From NCBI GenBank assembly GCA_958295685.1, contig OY282365.1, positions 952,975-1,016,974 on the forward strand: a stretch of 64,000 nucleotides of DNA, in the 5' to 3' direction. The stretch is from an uncultured Dehalococcoidia bacterium. GTDB lineage: Bacteria; Chloroflexota; Dehalococcoidia; Lucifugimonadales; CATQGZ01. Under the pieces are notes generated by a model. The model was not told the origin of the DNA, ran no database searches, and worked only from the letters and a program-made list of their open reading frames with translations. Positions 31,407 to 40,836 of this stretch are shown here, in pieces; position 1 is the stretch's first letter, and each line of letters starts with the position of its first letter. The translations under genes were made by a program, and so were the position numbers.

Positions 31407-32504
31407 CTAGACGGCCCACTTTTCCACGGCGTAGGGGTCCAGCTCCAGGCCGAGGCCGGGCCTGTCCGGGTAGGGCGACCACGTCCCGCCCTGCTGCTTC
31501 GGGAAGTCGGTGTACCAGATCGCGTCGGTCTCCAGCGACGTGTTCATATACTCGACCACCTTCAGATTGGGAACGGCGCACGCCAGGTGAAGGTGGACAA
31601 GCTGGACGGCGTGGGGAGCCACGGGCAGGTTGAAGCTCTGGGCCAGGTGAGCCACCTTCATCCACTCGGTCACCCCGCCGACGCGTCCCACGTCCGGCTG
31701 AACGATGTCCGTTCCGCCCCCGGCGATCAGCTCCTTGAATCCGAGCTTCGTATACTCGTGTTCACCCGTGGCCACGGGAACGCTCACGGCCCGCCTGACC
31801 TCGGCCAGCCCGGCGATATCGTCGGCCAGGACGGGCTCCTCGAACCAGCCGACCTGGGAGTGCTCGAACTCGCGGGCCATGTAGACGGCCTGCTTGGCAT
31901 AGTAGCCGTTGTTGGCGTCCACGTAGACCGCCACGTCGTCGCCGACCGCCCTCCGCACCTGCTCGACCCGCCTTATGTCCTCGCGCTCGGACCTGCCGAA
32001 GTCCTTGCCGACCTTCATCTTCACCCGCGGTATGCCGTCTTGGACGTAGCCGGTCATCTCATCCAGCAGTTCGGCCTCGGAGAAGTTGGTCCAGCCGCCG
32101 CTCCCGTACACGGGCACGGAATCGGCATAAGGCCCCAGCAGCCGATAGAGAGGCAGGCCCAACGCCTTCGCCTTCAGGTCCCACAGCCCGACGTCCGCGC
32201 CCGATATGGCGAGGAAGGCCACGCCCTTGCGTCCGTAGCCGCGCACCCGCCAGAACATGTCCTCCCACAGCCTCTCCGTGGCAAACGGGTCTCTGCCGAC
32301 GAGAACGTCTCTGAGGCCATACTCCACCACCTGGCGGACGCCTGGGGAAGACTGGCACACTCCCAGCCCCTCGTATCCCTCGTCCGTGTGCAGGTGTATG
32401 AACAGCTGGCCCCTCCCTGACAGGGGAGCCGGAGTCGTCGAGTCCTGCGTCGGCTGGGCGTCGGGATAGTAGAGCTCCGTGGTGGTGACTTCGGTGATCT
32501 TCAA
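31407..32504 (-). CDS. Mandelate racemase/muconate lactonizing enzyme family protein
   Basis: A 365-residue enolase-superfamily enzyme of the MR subgroup, probably a sugar-acid dehydratase. Motifs are RVKMKVGKD (KxK), VDANNGY, WFEEPV, ATGEHEY, DIVQPDVGRVGG and the catalytic His in PVAPHAVQL. The start is TTG 32504 with no ribosome-binding site; it overlaps the TGA of an upstream 114-codon leader frame (TTGA), so translation is probably coupled to that frame. The stop lies 4 bp from the convergent PLD gene. It sits downstream of leader element C. Confidence 0.88.
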   Translation of the reverse strand: MKITEVTTTELYYPDAQPTQDSTTPAPLSGRGQLFIHLHTDEGYEGLGVCQSSPGVRQVVEYGLRDVLVGRDPFATERLWEDMFWRVRGYGRKGVAFLAISGADVGLWDLKAKALGLPLYRLLGPYADSVPVYGSGGWTNFSEAELLDEMTGYVQDGIPRVKMKVGKDFGRSEREDIRRVEQVRRAVGDDVAVYVDANNGYYAKQAVYMAREFEHSQVGWFEEPVLADDIAGLAEVRRAVSVPVATGEHEYTKLGFKELIAGGGTDIVQPDVGRVGGVTEWMKVAHLAQSFNLPVAPHAVQLVHLHLACAVPNLKVVEYMNTSLETDAIWYTDFPKQQGGTWSPYPDRPGLGLELDPYAVEKWAV

Positions 32505-32845
32505 CGTGGCAGACCGAGGGTGGGATTCGCGCCCGGCGGCGCGTCTGCCAGTATATGCGCGGTCCGGGAGACGGTCAACGGCGGCACGCGCCCAGGCAGC
32601 GCCGGGCCGCCCTCAGAGACCCGGCGCAATCGCATCTGAGCGCCTCGACCCTGGGGTTTTTGCCGAAAACTGTCCCAAACTGTTCCATTTTGTCCCATCT
32701 CGTAGCTGAGGGTTCGATTTCGTGGAACAAATGTGGGGCACTTGTGGAACAGGTCTGGGACAGTTCCGGGGCAGTTCCGGGACAATTGTGGGACAGGTCT
32801 CTTCAGGGCTGCGAGGTCGACTGCTGCTGGGTTGGCTGCTTCCAT
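32501..32845 (-). CDS. Leaderless leader ORF of element C, 114 codons
   Basis: ATG 32845 is 6 nt after the -10 box, so the mRNA should start at or next to the AUG (leaderless). The frame runs through seven 11-bp repeats, which in three registers give an 11-residue peptide periodicity (PVPQLSRNCPG, TVPDLFHKCPT, FVPRN), and ends with a TGA overlapping the enolase-family start. No family is recognised. It may be a true small protein or only a device that carries ribosomes to the next gene. Confidence 0.45.
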   Translation of the reverse strand: MEAANPAAVDLAALKRPVPQLSRNCPGTVPDLFHKCPTFVPRNRTLSYEMGQNGTVWDSFRQKPQGRGAQMRLRRVSEGGPALPGRVPPLTVSRTAHILADAPPGANPTLGLPR

Positions 32846-32880
32846 GTGAGTAATATAGTACAGAGGTTCGCTGATGTCAA
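32650..32880 (-). promoter_or_regulatory. Leader element C: promoter plus 11-bp phased repeats
   Basis: Promoter TTGACA (32880-32875), 17 nt including GAACCTCTGTAC, TATATT (32857-32852), 6 nt, ATG. Then come seven units of exactly 11 bp (32796-32720, form CTGTCCCACAA), the core CAGCTACGA (32708-32700), and three inverted units (32697-32670, TGGGACAA, TGGAACAG, TGGGACAG) about 10 bp apart. The inverted units are exact complements of different forward units. Related to elements A and B by architecture, spacer and core. The rest of the 32505-32988 gap holds the end of the leader ORF and the gdhA promoter region. Confidence 0.65.
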
Positions 32881-32988
32881 GGCCTGCCGCCCAGACTCGT
32901 CAAAGCGCGACGGCCCAGAGCCGCGCTGCCTGGGCAGTCCGTTGTTGTATAATGGCCGTGCGAATACCGGCGGCAGACCCCCTGAAGG

Positions 32989-34248
<1,260 letters not shown>

Positions 34249-34320
34249 CGCCCAAGGCCGGCGCTGGCGTCGAGCGCGCCACACACACGACAGAGGAGAC
34301 TTCGCCCTACGGAGGCGCTC

Positions 34321-35403
34321 ATGAGTAGAGAGACGCGCGGCTGGACGGGAGCGGACCGGGCCAAGCCGGCGGAAGAGGTCGACATCCGGTACGGCCGCGG
34401 GCTGCTGAAGCGGGAGAGCTCGCAGTGGCCGCGCTACGCGGCGGTGACGACCCCCACCGCGTACGCGACCGCCGGGCCCTATCTCGGCAGGCAGCCGGCG
34501 GCCGTGGGATACGTCGACCTGCTCGACTGGGGCCAGTTGAAATCCCTGTCCGAGCGGCTGGACGTGGACGCCGACCTGGTGATCGGGCTGGGAGCGGGCA
34601 GAGCGCTGGACGCGTCCAAGTACGCCGCCCTGGCGCTCGACCTCCCCCTGATTCTCGTCCCGTCCGCCGTCTCGACGGGCGCCATCATCCACGCCATGGT
34701 AGCGAAGTGGGACGGACGCAAGATATTGGGCGGGACGGCGGACTGGCCCTGGGTGGAGTGCGAGCACGCCCTGATCGACTACGACCTCGCCCTGGAGGCG
34801 CCCTACTACCTCAACACCGGCGGGCTGGGCGACTGCCTGTCGGGCTACTCCGGCGTCGCCGAGTGGCGCCGCAACGCGAAGAACGGCCTGGGCCCGCCCG
34901 TCGAGGACGACGTCGTCGGAGAGGTGGTCGCCGGCTTCGACCGTATGGCGCGCGAGTTCCCGAAGACCCTGGACGAGGGCGGACGCCTCACCGCCGAGAG
35001 CATCCACTACATAGCCGTTGCCCTGCAGGAGAGGGACGGCAGGTCCCTGCGCCATCCTGCGGCCCCGGCAGCCGACCACCCATTCCTTCAGGCGATCGAA
35101 CTGGTGAACGACAGGGGCTGGGTGCACGGCGAGCTCGCCGCGCTGGGCGCGGTCATCGTAGCCTGGCAGTGCGGCGAGAGCCCCGAGACCCTCACGTCCT
35201 GGCTGGACCGCTGCCGGGTGCGGCGGACGCCCGCCGCGATGGGGGTGGGACGCCGCGAACTGCTCAGGGGACTCGAATTCTGCCCCGCGTACTTCAGCGA
35301 CCGGGAGTCGGGCCTGAGCCTCGACTCGATAATGGGCCGCGACCCCGTCGCGGGCGCCCGTTTCGACCGCCTCTGGGAGTTCCTGAACTCGGGGCCCGCG
35401 TGA
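34321..35403 (+). CDS. sn-glycerol-1-phosphate dehydrogenase-like (iron ADH superfamily)
   Basis: A 360-residue protein of the dehydroquinate-synthase/G1P-dehydrogenase superfamily. The NAD region is VIGLGAGRALDASKYAAL, followed by PLILVPSAVSTGAI. The metal-site region is LNTGGLGDCLSGY (Asp), with DHPFLQAIELVNDRGWVHGE supplying candidate His ligands. Closest pattern is the bacterial AraM/EgsA group that makes glycerol-1-phosphate; a generic iron-dependent alcohol dehydrogenase is the alternative. It follows gdhA on the same strand after 72 bp. Confidence 0.75.
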   Translation: MSRETRGWTGADRAKPAEEVDIRYGRGLLKRESSQWPRYAAVTTPTAYATAGPYLGRQPAAVGYVDLLDWGQLKSLSERLDVDADLVIGLGAGRALDASKYAALALDLPLILVPSAVSTGAIIHAMVAKWDGRKILGGTADWPWVECEHALIDYDLALEAPYYLNTGGLGDCLSGYSGVAEWRRNAKNGLGPPVEDDVVGEVVAGFDRMAREFPKTLDEGGRLTAESIHYIAVALQERDGRSLRHPAAPAADHPFLQAIELVNDRGWVHGELAALGAVIVAWQCGESPETLTSWLDRCRVRRTPAAMGVGRRELLRGLEFCPAYFSDRESGLSLDSIMGRDPVAGARFDRLWEFLNSGPA

Positions 35404-35470
35404 CCCCGCGGCCCTTCTTCCTCTATCTGCCCTCGACCTCTCCGACGCCCACCCGGACAGGACAGCCCGC

Positions 35471-35554
35471 ATGACGCGGCGATGGGACGCCTGGTTCGAA
35501 GAGGTCGCGGCCGGCTGGTGGGACGCCCAGAAGACAACCCGCTCCAACGGCTAG
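35471..35554 (+). other. Short frame of 27 codons in an otherwise empty gap
   Basis: ATG 35471 encodes a 27-residue Trp-rich peptide starting MTRRWDAWFEEVAAGWWD, with no ribosome-binding site. The gap 35404-35671 otherwise shows only a TATAAT at 35641-35646 serving the next gene. Probably not a real gene; possibly a remnant. Confidence 0.2.
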
Positions 35555-35671
35555 GGCCGCCGCCGCGCTTCGTCAGAACCTCCATCCCCACAATCCGCCT
35601 CGGCGTCCGTGACGAACCCAACCACCTTCGCCGCGGGTGCTATAATCGCCTCAGCCTGTGGGAGAAGCGAG

Positions 35672-36634
35672 ATGGATATGCCCTTGGAAAGCCTGCTCGC
35701 GTTGGTTGAAAGGTTGAGGGAGCGTATCGACGCGCACGGCAGCGACCTGCGCGGGAGCGAGGCGCTGACCCGTTACGCGCTGATCGACCCTATGCTCAGG
35801 GAATTGGGATGGGACACGGCCGACCCGTCGATGGTGACGCCGGAGTACAGGTCCGGGGAAGGGCGCGCGGACTACGCGCTCATGCGCGGCGGCAAACCCG
35901 TGATGATGGTCGAGGCCAAGAGTCTGGACGATACCCTGCAGGGCGCGGTATCGCAGGGAATAACCTACTGCTTGAAGGAGGGAACCAGCCACTTCCTGGT
36001 GACTAACGGGAAGCTGTGGGAACTCTATGAAACCCACAAGCCCGTTCCGGTAGAGGAGAAGCGGGTAGTCTCGTTTGACCTGAAAGGCCAATCCGCGGCT
36101 GAGGTGTGCCTGGCTGCTCTTGCCCTGTGGAGGCAGGGCGTGCAGGCGGGGTACGTAGCCCCAGGGCAGCCGCCTGTGGACGGGCCGTCGGAGGCAGAGA
36201 CCCAGCCCACCCCTATCCCGCCTCAGACAGCTACAGTATCTCAGACCGTCGTAAACGAACCCGAACCTGGGTGGGTGGCTCTTTCTGAGTTTGATCCCTC
36301 GACGGCGCGCCCGGCCATGATGAGGTTCCCCGACGGCGCAGACGCTCCCATAAGTACTTGGTACGAAATTCTTACGCTGAGCGCAAATTGGCTGTGGGAA
36401 AACGGGCACTTGAGCATCGAGCAATGCCCCATCTCCATGGGACCCAATTCGCGGAGATGCCTGGTAAGCGCCACACCAGAGCACCCAAATGGAAAATCCT
36501 TCTACTCACCTGTGAAAATTGGTCCACTTTACGTTGAAACTAACGTGAGCAGTAGGAGTGCCTTAAAGCACGCTAATCTCCTGATAGACCGCCTGCACCT
36601 GGACCCCGCGCAGTTCAAACTTCGTTCCCAATAG
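35672..36634 (+). CDS. Orphan HsdR-N-like (type I restriction) nuclease-domain protein
   Basis: A 320-residue protein. Residues about 5-150 match the N-terminal nuclease domain of type I restriction R subunits: LRGSEALTRYALIDPMLRELGWD, EYRSGEGRADYALM (Asp) and KPVMMVEAKSLDD (Glu-x-Lys), then ITYCLKEGTSHFLVTNGKLWELYE. There is no helicase part and no hsdM/hsdS near. A Pro/Gln linker leads to a C-terminal domain (about 200-320) that I do not recognise and that is AT-richer. ATG 35672 has GGGAGAAG upstream and a TATAAT at 35641; longer starts are less likely. Stand-alone HSDR_N proteins are common and poorly understood. Confidence 0.75.
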   Translation: MDMPLESLLALVERLRERIDAHGSDLRGSEALTRYALIDPMLRELGWDTADPSMVTPEYRSGEGRADYALMRGGKPVMMVEAKSLDDTLQGAVSQGITYCLKEGTSHFLVTNGKLWELYETHKPVPVEEKRVVSFDLKGQSAAEVCLAALALWRQGVQAGYVAPGQPPVDGPSEAETQPTPIPPQTATVSQTVVNEPEPGWVALSEFDPSTARPAMMRFPDGADAPISTWYEILTLSANWLWENGHLSIEQCPISMGPNSRRCLVSATPEHPNGKSFYSPVKIGPLYVETNVSSRSALKHANLLIDRLHLDPAQFKLRSQ

Positions 36635-36712
36635 TTGCCGGGTTGCGCGCGGGATGGGGCCGGGATGCCCTCCGCTGCGCAGGGTCAACCGTGGCCGGCC
36701 CAGACTCCGCCG

Positions 36713-37045
36713 CCAATCCTGACAATCCGCCAATCCTGAGAATCCTGATTCAGACAACCCTTGACGACCCCGAACCGCTGTGCTAGAGTATCCCCATGAC
36801 ACAGCCGCCTCTCTCCACAAACCGCCCGCAAGACTCCTGCATCGCCTGTCGCATAAGTGTCGCATAAGTGTCGCATAGTGTCGCATAAGTGTCGCATAAG
36901 TGTCGCATAAGTGTCACATAACTGTCACATAGTGTCACGTAATTCCGAGCCGTATAAGGCCCTCCCAGCTACGAAATGGCTTGCGGAATGCCCGAAAATC
37001 CGACACTTTCGCAAAAAATTCTCAGAGCCGCCGATCCCGCCAAGG
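36713..37045 (+). promoter_or_regulatory. Leader element A: promoter plus 11-bp phased repeats
   Basis: Begins with three to four CAATCCTG-type repeats (36713-36745). Promoter: TTGACG (36761-36766), 17 nt containing GAACCGCTGTGC, TAGAGT (36784-36789), 6 nt, ATG 36796. Nine tandem units follow (36846-36942; seven of 11 bp, two of 10 bp; form GTGTCGCATAA), then the core CAGCTACGA (36966-36974) and a terminal motif with an inverted unit (ATCCGACAC, 36999-37006). The element is an inverted repeat partner of element B; a 74-bp stretch around the promoter matches at 71 positions. It forms the 5' leader of the threonine aldolase gene. The rest of the 36635-37154 gap shows nothing else. Confidence 0.7.
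36796..36867 (+). CDS. Leaderless small ORF of element A, 23 codons
   Basis: ATG 36796, 6 nt after the -10 box, starts a peptide beginning MTQPPLSTN that ends inside the second 11-bp unit. Element B starts with MTQLPISTN at the equivalent place, so the N-terminus is conserved. A one-base deletion relative to B shifts the frame at codon 10; restoring it would give PARLLHRLS, close to PAGLLKRLS of B. Confidence 0.35.
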   Translation: MTQPPLSTNRPQDSCIACRISVA

Positions 37046-37154
37046 CGCCGGAAGACCCCAGGTCAGCCGGTCAGGGGATGGCTCTGGGGACTCGTCCGTG
37101 GTTAGCGTTTGCCGAGCGATGTTGATAGAATTGGCCGCCTGAAGGAGCAGCCGA

Positions 37155-38195
37155 ATGGACGTCATCAACTTTCACAGCGACACGGCCACCCTGCCCTCCC
37201 CGGAGATGCGCCAGGCCATCTTCGAGGCCGAGATGGGCGACGACGTCATGGGCGACGACCCGACCGCGAACCGCCTGCAGGAGATGGCCGCCGACGTGCT
37301 GGGCAAGGAGGCCGGACTCATCGTCAGCAGCGGCACGATGGGCAACCTCGTCGCCGCCCTCGTCCACTGCGGGCGCGGCGACGAGATGATCATCGGCGAG
37401 CTCTCCCACATGAACAGGGGCGAGGCCGGCGGCGCATCCGTCCTGGGCGGCGCCGCCATCAAGACGCTCATGGAGGACGACCGCGGCCGGCTCGACCCCG
37501 ACGAGGTGAAGGACGCGATAAAGCCCGACAACATACACTACCCCCGCACCGCTATGGTGGCCATAGAGAACACCCACAACGCCACCGGCGGGACTCCCCT
37601 GACCCCGGAGGACACGAAGGCCGTCGCCGACGTGGCACACGAGCACGATCTGAAGCTGCACGTGGACGGCGCGCGGCTCTTCGACGCCGCCGTCGCCCTG
37701 GAGACCCCGGCCGCCGAACTGGTCAGGGACGCCGACAGCGTCAGCTTCTGCCTCTCCAAGGGCCTCGGAGCGCCGATCGGCTCCGTGCTCTGCGGAACCC
37801 ATGAGTTCGTCGACCGGGCCAGGCGCTGGCGCAAGATACTGGGGGGAGGCATGAGGCAGGTCGGCGTCTTCGCCGCCGCAGGCATCTACGCCCTGGAGCA
37901 CAACGTCGACAGGCTGGCGGAAGACCACGCGAACGCCCGCAGACTGGCGAAGGGGCTCGCAGACATACCCGGCATCTCCATCGACCTCGACAGGGTCCGC
38001 ACCAACCTGGTCTTCTTCGAGGTGACCGCCGGCGACCCCGCCGAGCTCGCCCGCAAGCTGGAGGAGAGGGGCGTGAGAGGAGGAAGCCCGGAGCGCCGCT
38101 GGCGCTTCGTCCCACACTACGGCATCACCCCAGACGACGTAGACCGCGCCCTCGACGTCATCGATTCCGTGTTCAGGGAGTACGCCAAATCATGA
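37155..38195 (+). CDS. ltaE: Low-specificity L-threonine aldolase
   Basis: PLP enzyme splitting threonine or allo-threonine into glycine and acetaldehyde. A 346-residue protein with the typical opening NFHSDTATLPSPEMRQAI, GDDVMGDDPTANRL, SGTMGNLVAAL, the PLP aspartate block KLHVDGARLFDAAV and the PLP lysine in SFCLSKGLGAPIGS. AAGGAG eight nt before ATG 37155. The stop overlaps the next start (ATGA). Preceded by the 400-nt leader with element A. Confidence 0.93.
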   Translation: MDVINFHSDTATLPSPEMRQAIFEAEMGDDVMGDDPTANRLQEMAADVLGKEAGLIVSSGTMGNLVAALVHCGRGDEMIIGELSHMNRGEAGGASVLGGAAIKTLMEDDRGRLDPDEVKDAIKPDNIHYPRTAMVAIENTHNATGGTPLTPEDTKAVADVAHEHDLKLHVDGARLFDAAVALETPAAELVRDADSVSFCLSKGLGAPIGSVLCGTHEFVDRARRWRKILGGGMRQVGVFAAAGIYALEHNVDRLAEDHANARRLAKGLADIPGISIDLDRVRTNLVFFEVTAGDPAELARKLEERGVRGGSPERRWRFVPHYGITPDDVDRALDVIDSVFREYAKS

Positions 38196-39247
38196 CCGAC
38201 CAACACCTCTCAGGCAAGGCGCAGACCGTCCTCGGGCCGATAGACCCCGGCCGGCTCGGACGCACACTCACCCACGAGCACCTAATCTTCGACGGCGCCT
38301 GGGTGAGGAAGTGGCTGCCGAACGCCAGCGACCAGGCCTTCTACGAAGCCCCCGTCTCCCAACAGACCCTCGGCAGGATCCGGCACCGCCTCAAGCCAAA
38401 CCGGGACAACGGACGGCTGGATGACGTCCAGACCGCCATAGACGAGGTCGGGCTGTTCAAGCAGTACGGCGGCGGCACCCTCGTCGACGCGACCAGCATC
38501 GGGATAGGCCGCGACCCCGTAGCCCTGTCGAGAATCTCCCACGCCACCGGCGTCAACGTCATCATGGGCAGCTCCTACTACGTGCACACCCACCACTTCC
38601 CGGGGATGGACGACCTCACCGAGGACGACCTCGCCGCCCGGATCGTCGCCGACGTCACCCAGGGGGCGGACGGAACGGACATAAGATCGGGTATCATCGG
38701 CGAGGTCGGCTGCGACTGGCCGCTGACCGACAACGAGCGGAAGGTGCTGCGCGCCTCCGCGAGGGCGCAGCGAATCACCGGCGCCCCGCTGCTCATACAC
38801 CCCGGCCGCAGCGAGACGGCGCCGCTGGAGATAATCGAGTTCCTGGACAGGGCGGGCGCCGACCTCTCGCGCACCATCATGGGCCACCTCGACAGGACGG
38901 TCTTCGAGCGCGCCACGCTCATGAAGATCGCCGAGGCCGGATGCTACATGGAGTGGGACCTGTTCGGATGGGGCGGCTCCTACTACTCCCTCAACCTCGC
39001 CATCGACATGCCCAGCGACGACCAGCGCCTGGAGCGCATCGCGTGGATATCGGGGCAGGGATACGACCGCAAGGTCGTCGTCGCGCACGACATATGCAGC
39101 AAGCACCGCCTCGAAAAATACGGCGGCCACGGCTACTCCTACATCCTCGACCACATAGCGCCCAGGATGCTCCACCGAGGCTTCACCCCCGAATCCGTCC
39201 ACCGCGTCCTCGTCTCCAACCCGGCCGAGGCCCTCACGTTCGCATGA
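38192..39247 (+). CDS. Phosphotriesterase-family metal hydrolase
   Basis: A 351-residue amidohydrolase-fold protein of the PTE/PHP family. Metal ligands are visible in LTHEHLIFDG (HxH), the GEVGCDW block, LLIHPGR, IMGHLDR and the Asp of VVVAHDICSK. Members act as lactonases or esterases; true phosphotriesterase activity is uncommon. The bridging lysine of PTE appears to be replaced by Glu (IGEVG), which occurs in several subfamilies. Translationally coupled to threonine aldolase and to the following mini-protein. Confidence 0.85.
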   Translation: MTDQHLSGKAQTVLGPIDPGRLGRTLTHEHLIFDGAWVRKWLPNASDQAFYEAPVSQQTLGRIRHRLKPNRDNGRLDDVQTAIDEVGLFKQYGGGTLVDATSIGIGRDPVALSRISHATGVNVIMGSSYYVHTHHFPGMDDLTEDDLAARIVADVTQGADGTDIRSGIIGEVGCDWPLTDNERKVLRASARAQRITGAPLLIHPGRSETAPLEIIEFLDRAGADLSRTIMGHLDRTVFERATLMKIAEAGCYMEWDLFGWGGSYYSLNLAIDMPSDDQRLERIAWISGQGYDRKVVVAHDICSKHRLEKYGGHGYSYILDHIAPRMLHRGFTPESVHRVLVSNPAEALTFA

Positions 39248-39327
39248 AGCTCCACCCCCGCGTCGTGGTCTGGGCAATAATCCTGACGGTCTTCGTAATA
39301 GTCGCGGCTCTGTCCCTGAATGACTAA
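39244..39327 (+). CDS. 27-residue single-pass membrane mini-protein
   Basis: ATG 39244 overlaps the phosphotriesterase-family stop (ATGA). The product has a short basic N-terminus (MKLHPR) and one hydrophobic helix (VVVWAIILTVFVIVAALSL). The coupling and clear membrane segment make it a plausible real small protein; function unknown. Confidence 0.5.
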   Translation: MKLHPRVVVWAIILTVFVIVAALSLND

Positions 39328-39361
39328 CGCCTGGATAACTGACCACTCGCCACTGACCACT

Positions 39362-39381
39362 CGCCGCGCCCGGGCGCGGCG
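39362..39381. terminator. GC-rich perfect hairpin after the ltaE operon
   Basis: CGCCGCGCCC-GGGCGCGGCG is a perfect 20-bp palindrome, followed by TTGTCATT. It is preceded by two CTGACCACTCGCC repeats (39339-39364). It lies between the ltaE operon and ilvE and could act as a terminator, though the T-run is weak. Confidence 0.5.
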
Positions 39382-39410
39382 TTGTCATTCCGATAGGGTG
39401 CGATTATAAT
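39382..39410 (+). promoter_or_regulatory. Promoter of ilvE
   Basis: TTGTCA (39382-39387), 17 nt, then a consensus TATAAT (39405-39410), 32 nt before the ilvE ATG. Confidence 0.8.
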
Positions 39411-39442
39411 CTCGCCAGTATCCACCTGAGGAGCCGGAGACG

Positions 39443-40372
39443 ATGCCCGAAGCCCTCGCCTTCTTTCGCGGAAAGATCGTGCCCCTCGAGGATGCGAGGG
39501 TGAGCATCACCACCCACGCCCTCCACTACGGCACGGCCGTCTTCGAGGGCATCCGCGGCAACTGGAACGAGGAGCAGCGGAAGCTGTACGTCTTCCGTAT
39601 GCGCGAGCACTACGAGCGGCTCCTCCAGGGCTGCAAGATGATGCTGATGGACATCCCATACTCGGTGGACGACCTGTGCGGCATCACCATCGAGCTCCTT
39701 CAGAGCTGCGCCTACCGCCAGGACCTCTACATCCGACCGATCGTCTACAAGAGCGAGGAGCTCGTGGCCAACCTGAAGCTCCACGAGCTTGAGAGCGACT
39801 TCTCGCTGGTCACGGTCCCGTTCGGAAACTATATCGAGGCGGACGGAGCCATACGCTGCCGCACCTCCTCCTGGCGGCGGATCGACGACACGGCCATCCC
39901 ACCCAGGGTCAAGATATCGGGCCACTACGTGAACAGCATCCTGGCAAAGACGGAGGCGACCCTCGCCGGCTATGACGAGGCCATCATGCTCAACCAGGAC
40001 GGGAACGTCTCCGAAGGCTCCGGCGAGAACCTCTTCCTGGTCGCGGACGGCGCGATCCACACCCCACTGGTATCCGAGAACAACCTCAAGGGCATCACCA
40101 AGGACTCGGTGACGAAGATCGCCGCTAGGGAGATGGGGCTGGGCATCGTCGAAAGGAGCATCCGGCGCAGCGAGCTCTACCTGGCCGACGAGGTCTTCCT
40201 GACCGGGACGGCGGCTCACATAACACCCGTCGGCGAACTCGACAACCGACCGATAGGGTCGGGAGACCAGGGCCCAGTCACCTCCAGGCTCCGAGACTAC
40301 TACCTGGACATCATCAAGGGCGGCAATCCGGACTACCTCGACTGGTGCGCCGAGGTCCCCATGGAGGCATAG
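39443..40372 (+). CDS. ilvE: Branched-chain amino acid aminotransferase
   Basis: Fold-type IV PLP transaminase for Leu, Ile and Val. A 309-residue protein with ITTHALHYGTAVFEGIRGN (about 22-40), the PLP lysine block RVKISGHYVNSILAKTEA, EAIMLNQDGNVSEGSGENLF, GITKDSV and VFLTGTAAHITPV. GAGGAG and GGAG precede ATG 39443. A strong promoter is present upstream. Confidence 0.95.
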   Translation: MPEALAFFRGKIVPLEDARVSITTHALHYGTAVFEGIRGNWNEEQRKLYVFRMREHYERLLQGCKMMLMDIPYSVDDLCGITIELLQSCAYRQDLYIRPIVYKSEELVANLKLHELESDFSLVTVPFGNYIEADGAIRCRTSSWRRIDDTAIPPRVKISGHYVNSILAKTEATLAGYDEAIMLNQDGNVSEGSGENLFLVADGAIHTPLVSENNLKGITKDSVTKIAAREMGLGIVERSIRRSELYLADEVFLTGTAAHITPVGELDNRPIGSGDQGPVTSRLRDYYLDIIKGGNPDYLDWCAEVPMEA

Positions 40373-40395
40373 CGGGACACCCCACCCGGTCACAG

Positions 40396-40836
40396 ATGTT
40401 CACGTTCGCGGCCGACTACTTCATAATGGTCACGGTTGCCAGCGTGGGGGCGATCCAGTTCGCGGCTGCCCACGCAGGACTTAGAGGACTCCTGTTCGTC
40501 GGGCGCGCGTCCCTCGCCAGGGGGCTGGGCGTCGTCCTGATCATAGTGGGAATATCCCTCTTCTTCGGAACCGCGGAACGCAACCTGAACGACTACGAGG
40601 GCGGCCTGGACGCCAACGCCCAGGCCATCTTCTTCTTCCTGGGAGTGCTGGCCGGATTCGGCGTCACCGCGCTCGTGTCCACCCTGCTGAACCTGCGCAT
40701 GACGGGACGGGACGGAGCTCCGACCGGAGGCTTGGACTCGCTCAGAGACTCGAACTTCGCCGCGGCGCTGGCGCGGAGCCTCGGCTACTGGACAAGGAAT
40801 TGGCGAACGCAGACGAGACGATATTTCTCTGGATAA
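40396..40836 (+). CDS. Small membrane protein, unknown
   Basis: A 146-residue protein with three probable membrane segments (start to about 20, about 42-60 with LGVVLIIVGISLFFG, about 78-100 with AIFFFLGVLAGFGVTALVS) and a hydrophilic tail. ATG 40396 is chosen because an upstream start would overlap ilvE out of frame. Its end overlaps the PAP2 gene start by 37 bp, so the two are probably one unit. Confidence 0.6.
   Translation: MFTFAADYFIMVTVASVGAIQFAAAHAGLRGLLFVGRASLARGLGVVLIIVGISLFFGTAERNLNDYEGGLDANAQAIFFFLGVLAGFGVTALVSTLLNLRMTGRDGAPTGGLDSLRDSNFAAALARSLGYWTRNWRTQTRRYFSG

Noticed and set aside
36846-36942. CRISPR array at the 11-bp repeats (also 46509-46605 and 32720-32796)
   Set aside because: Units are contiguous with no spacers and are far too short, and no cas operon is present.
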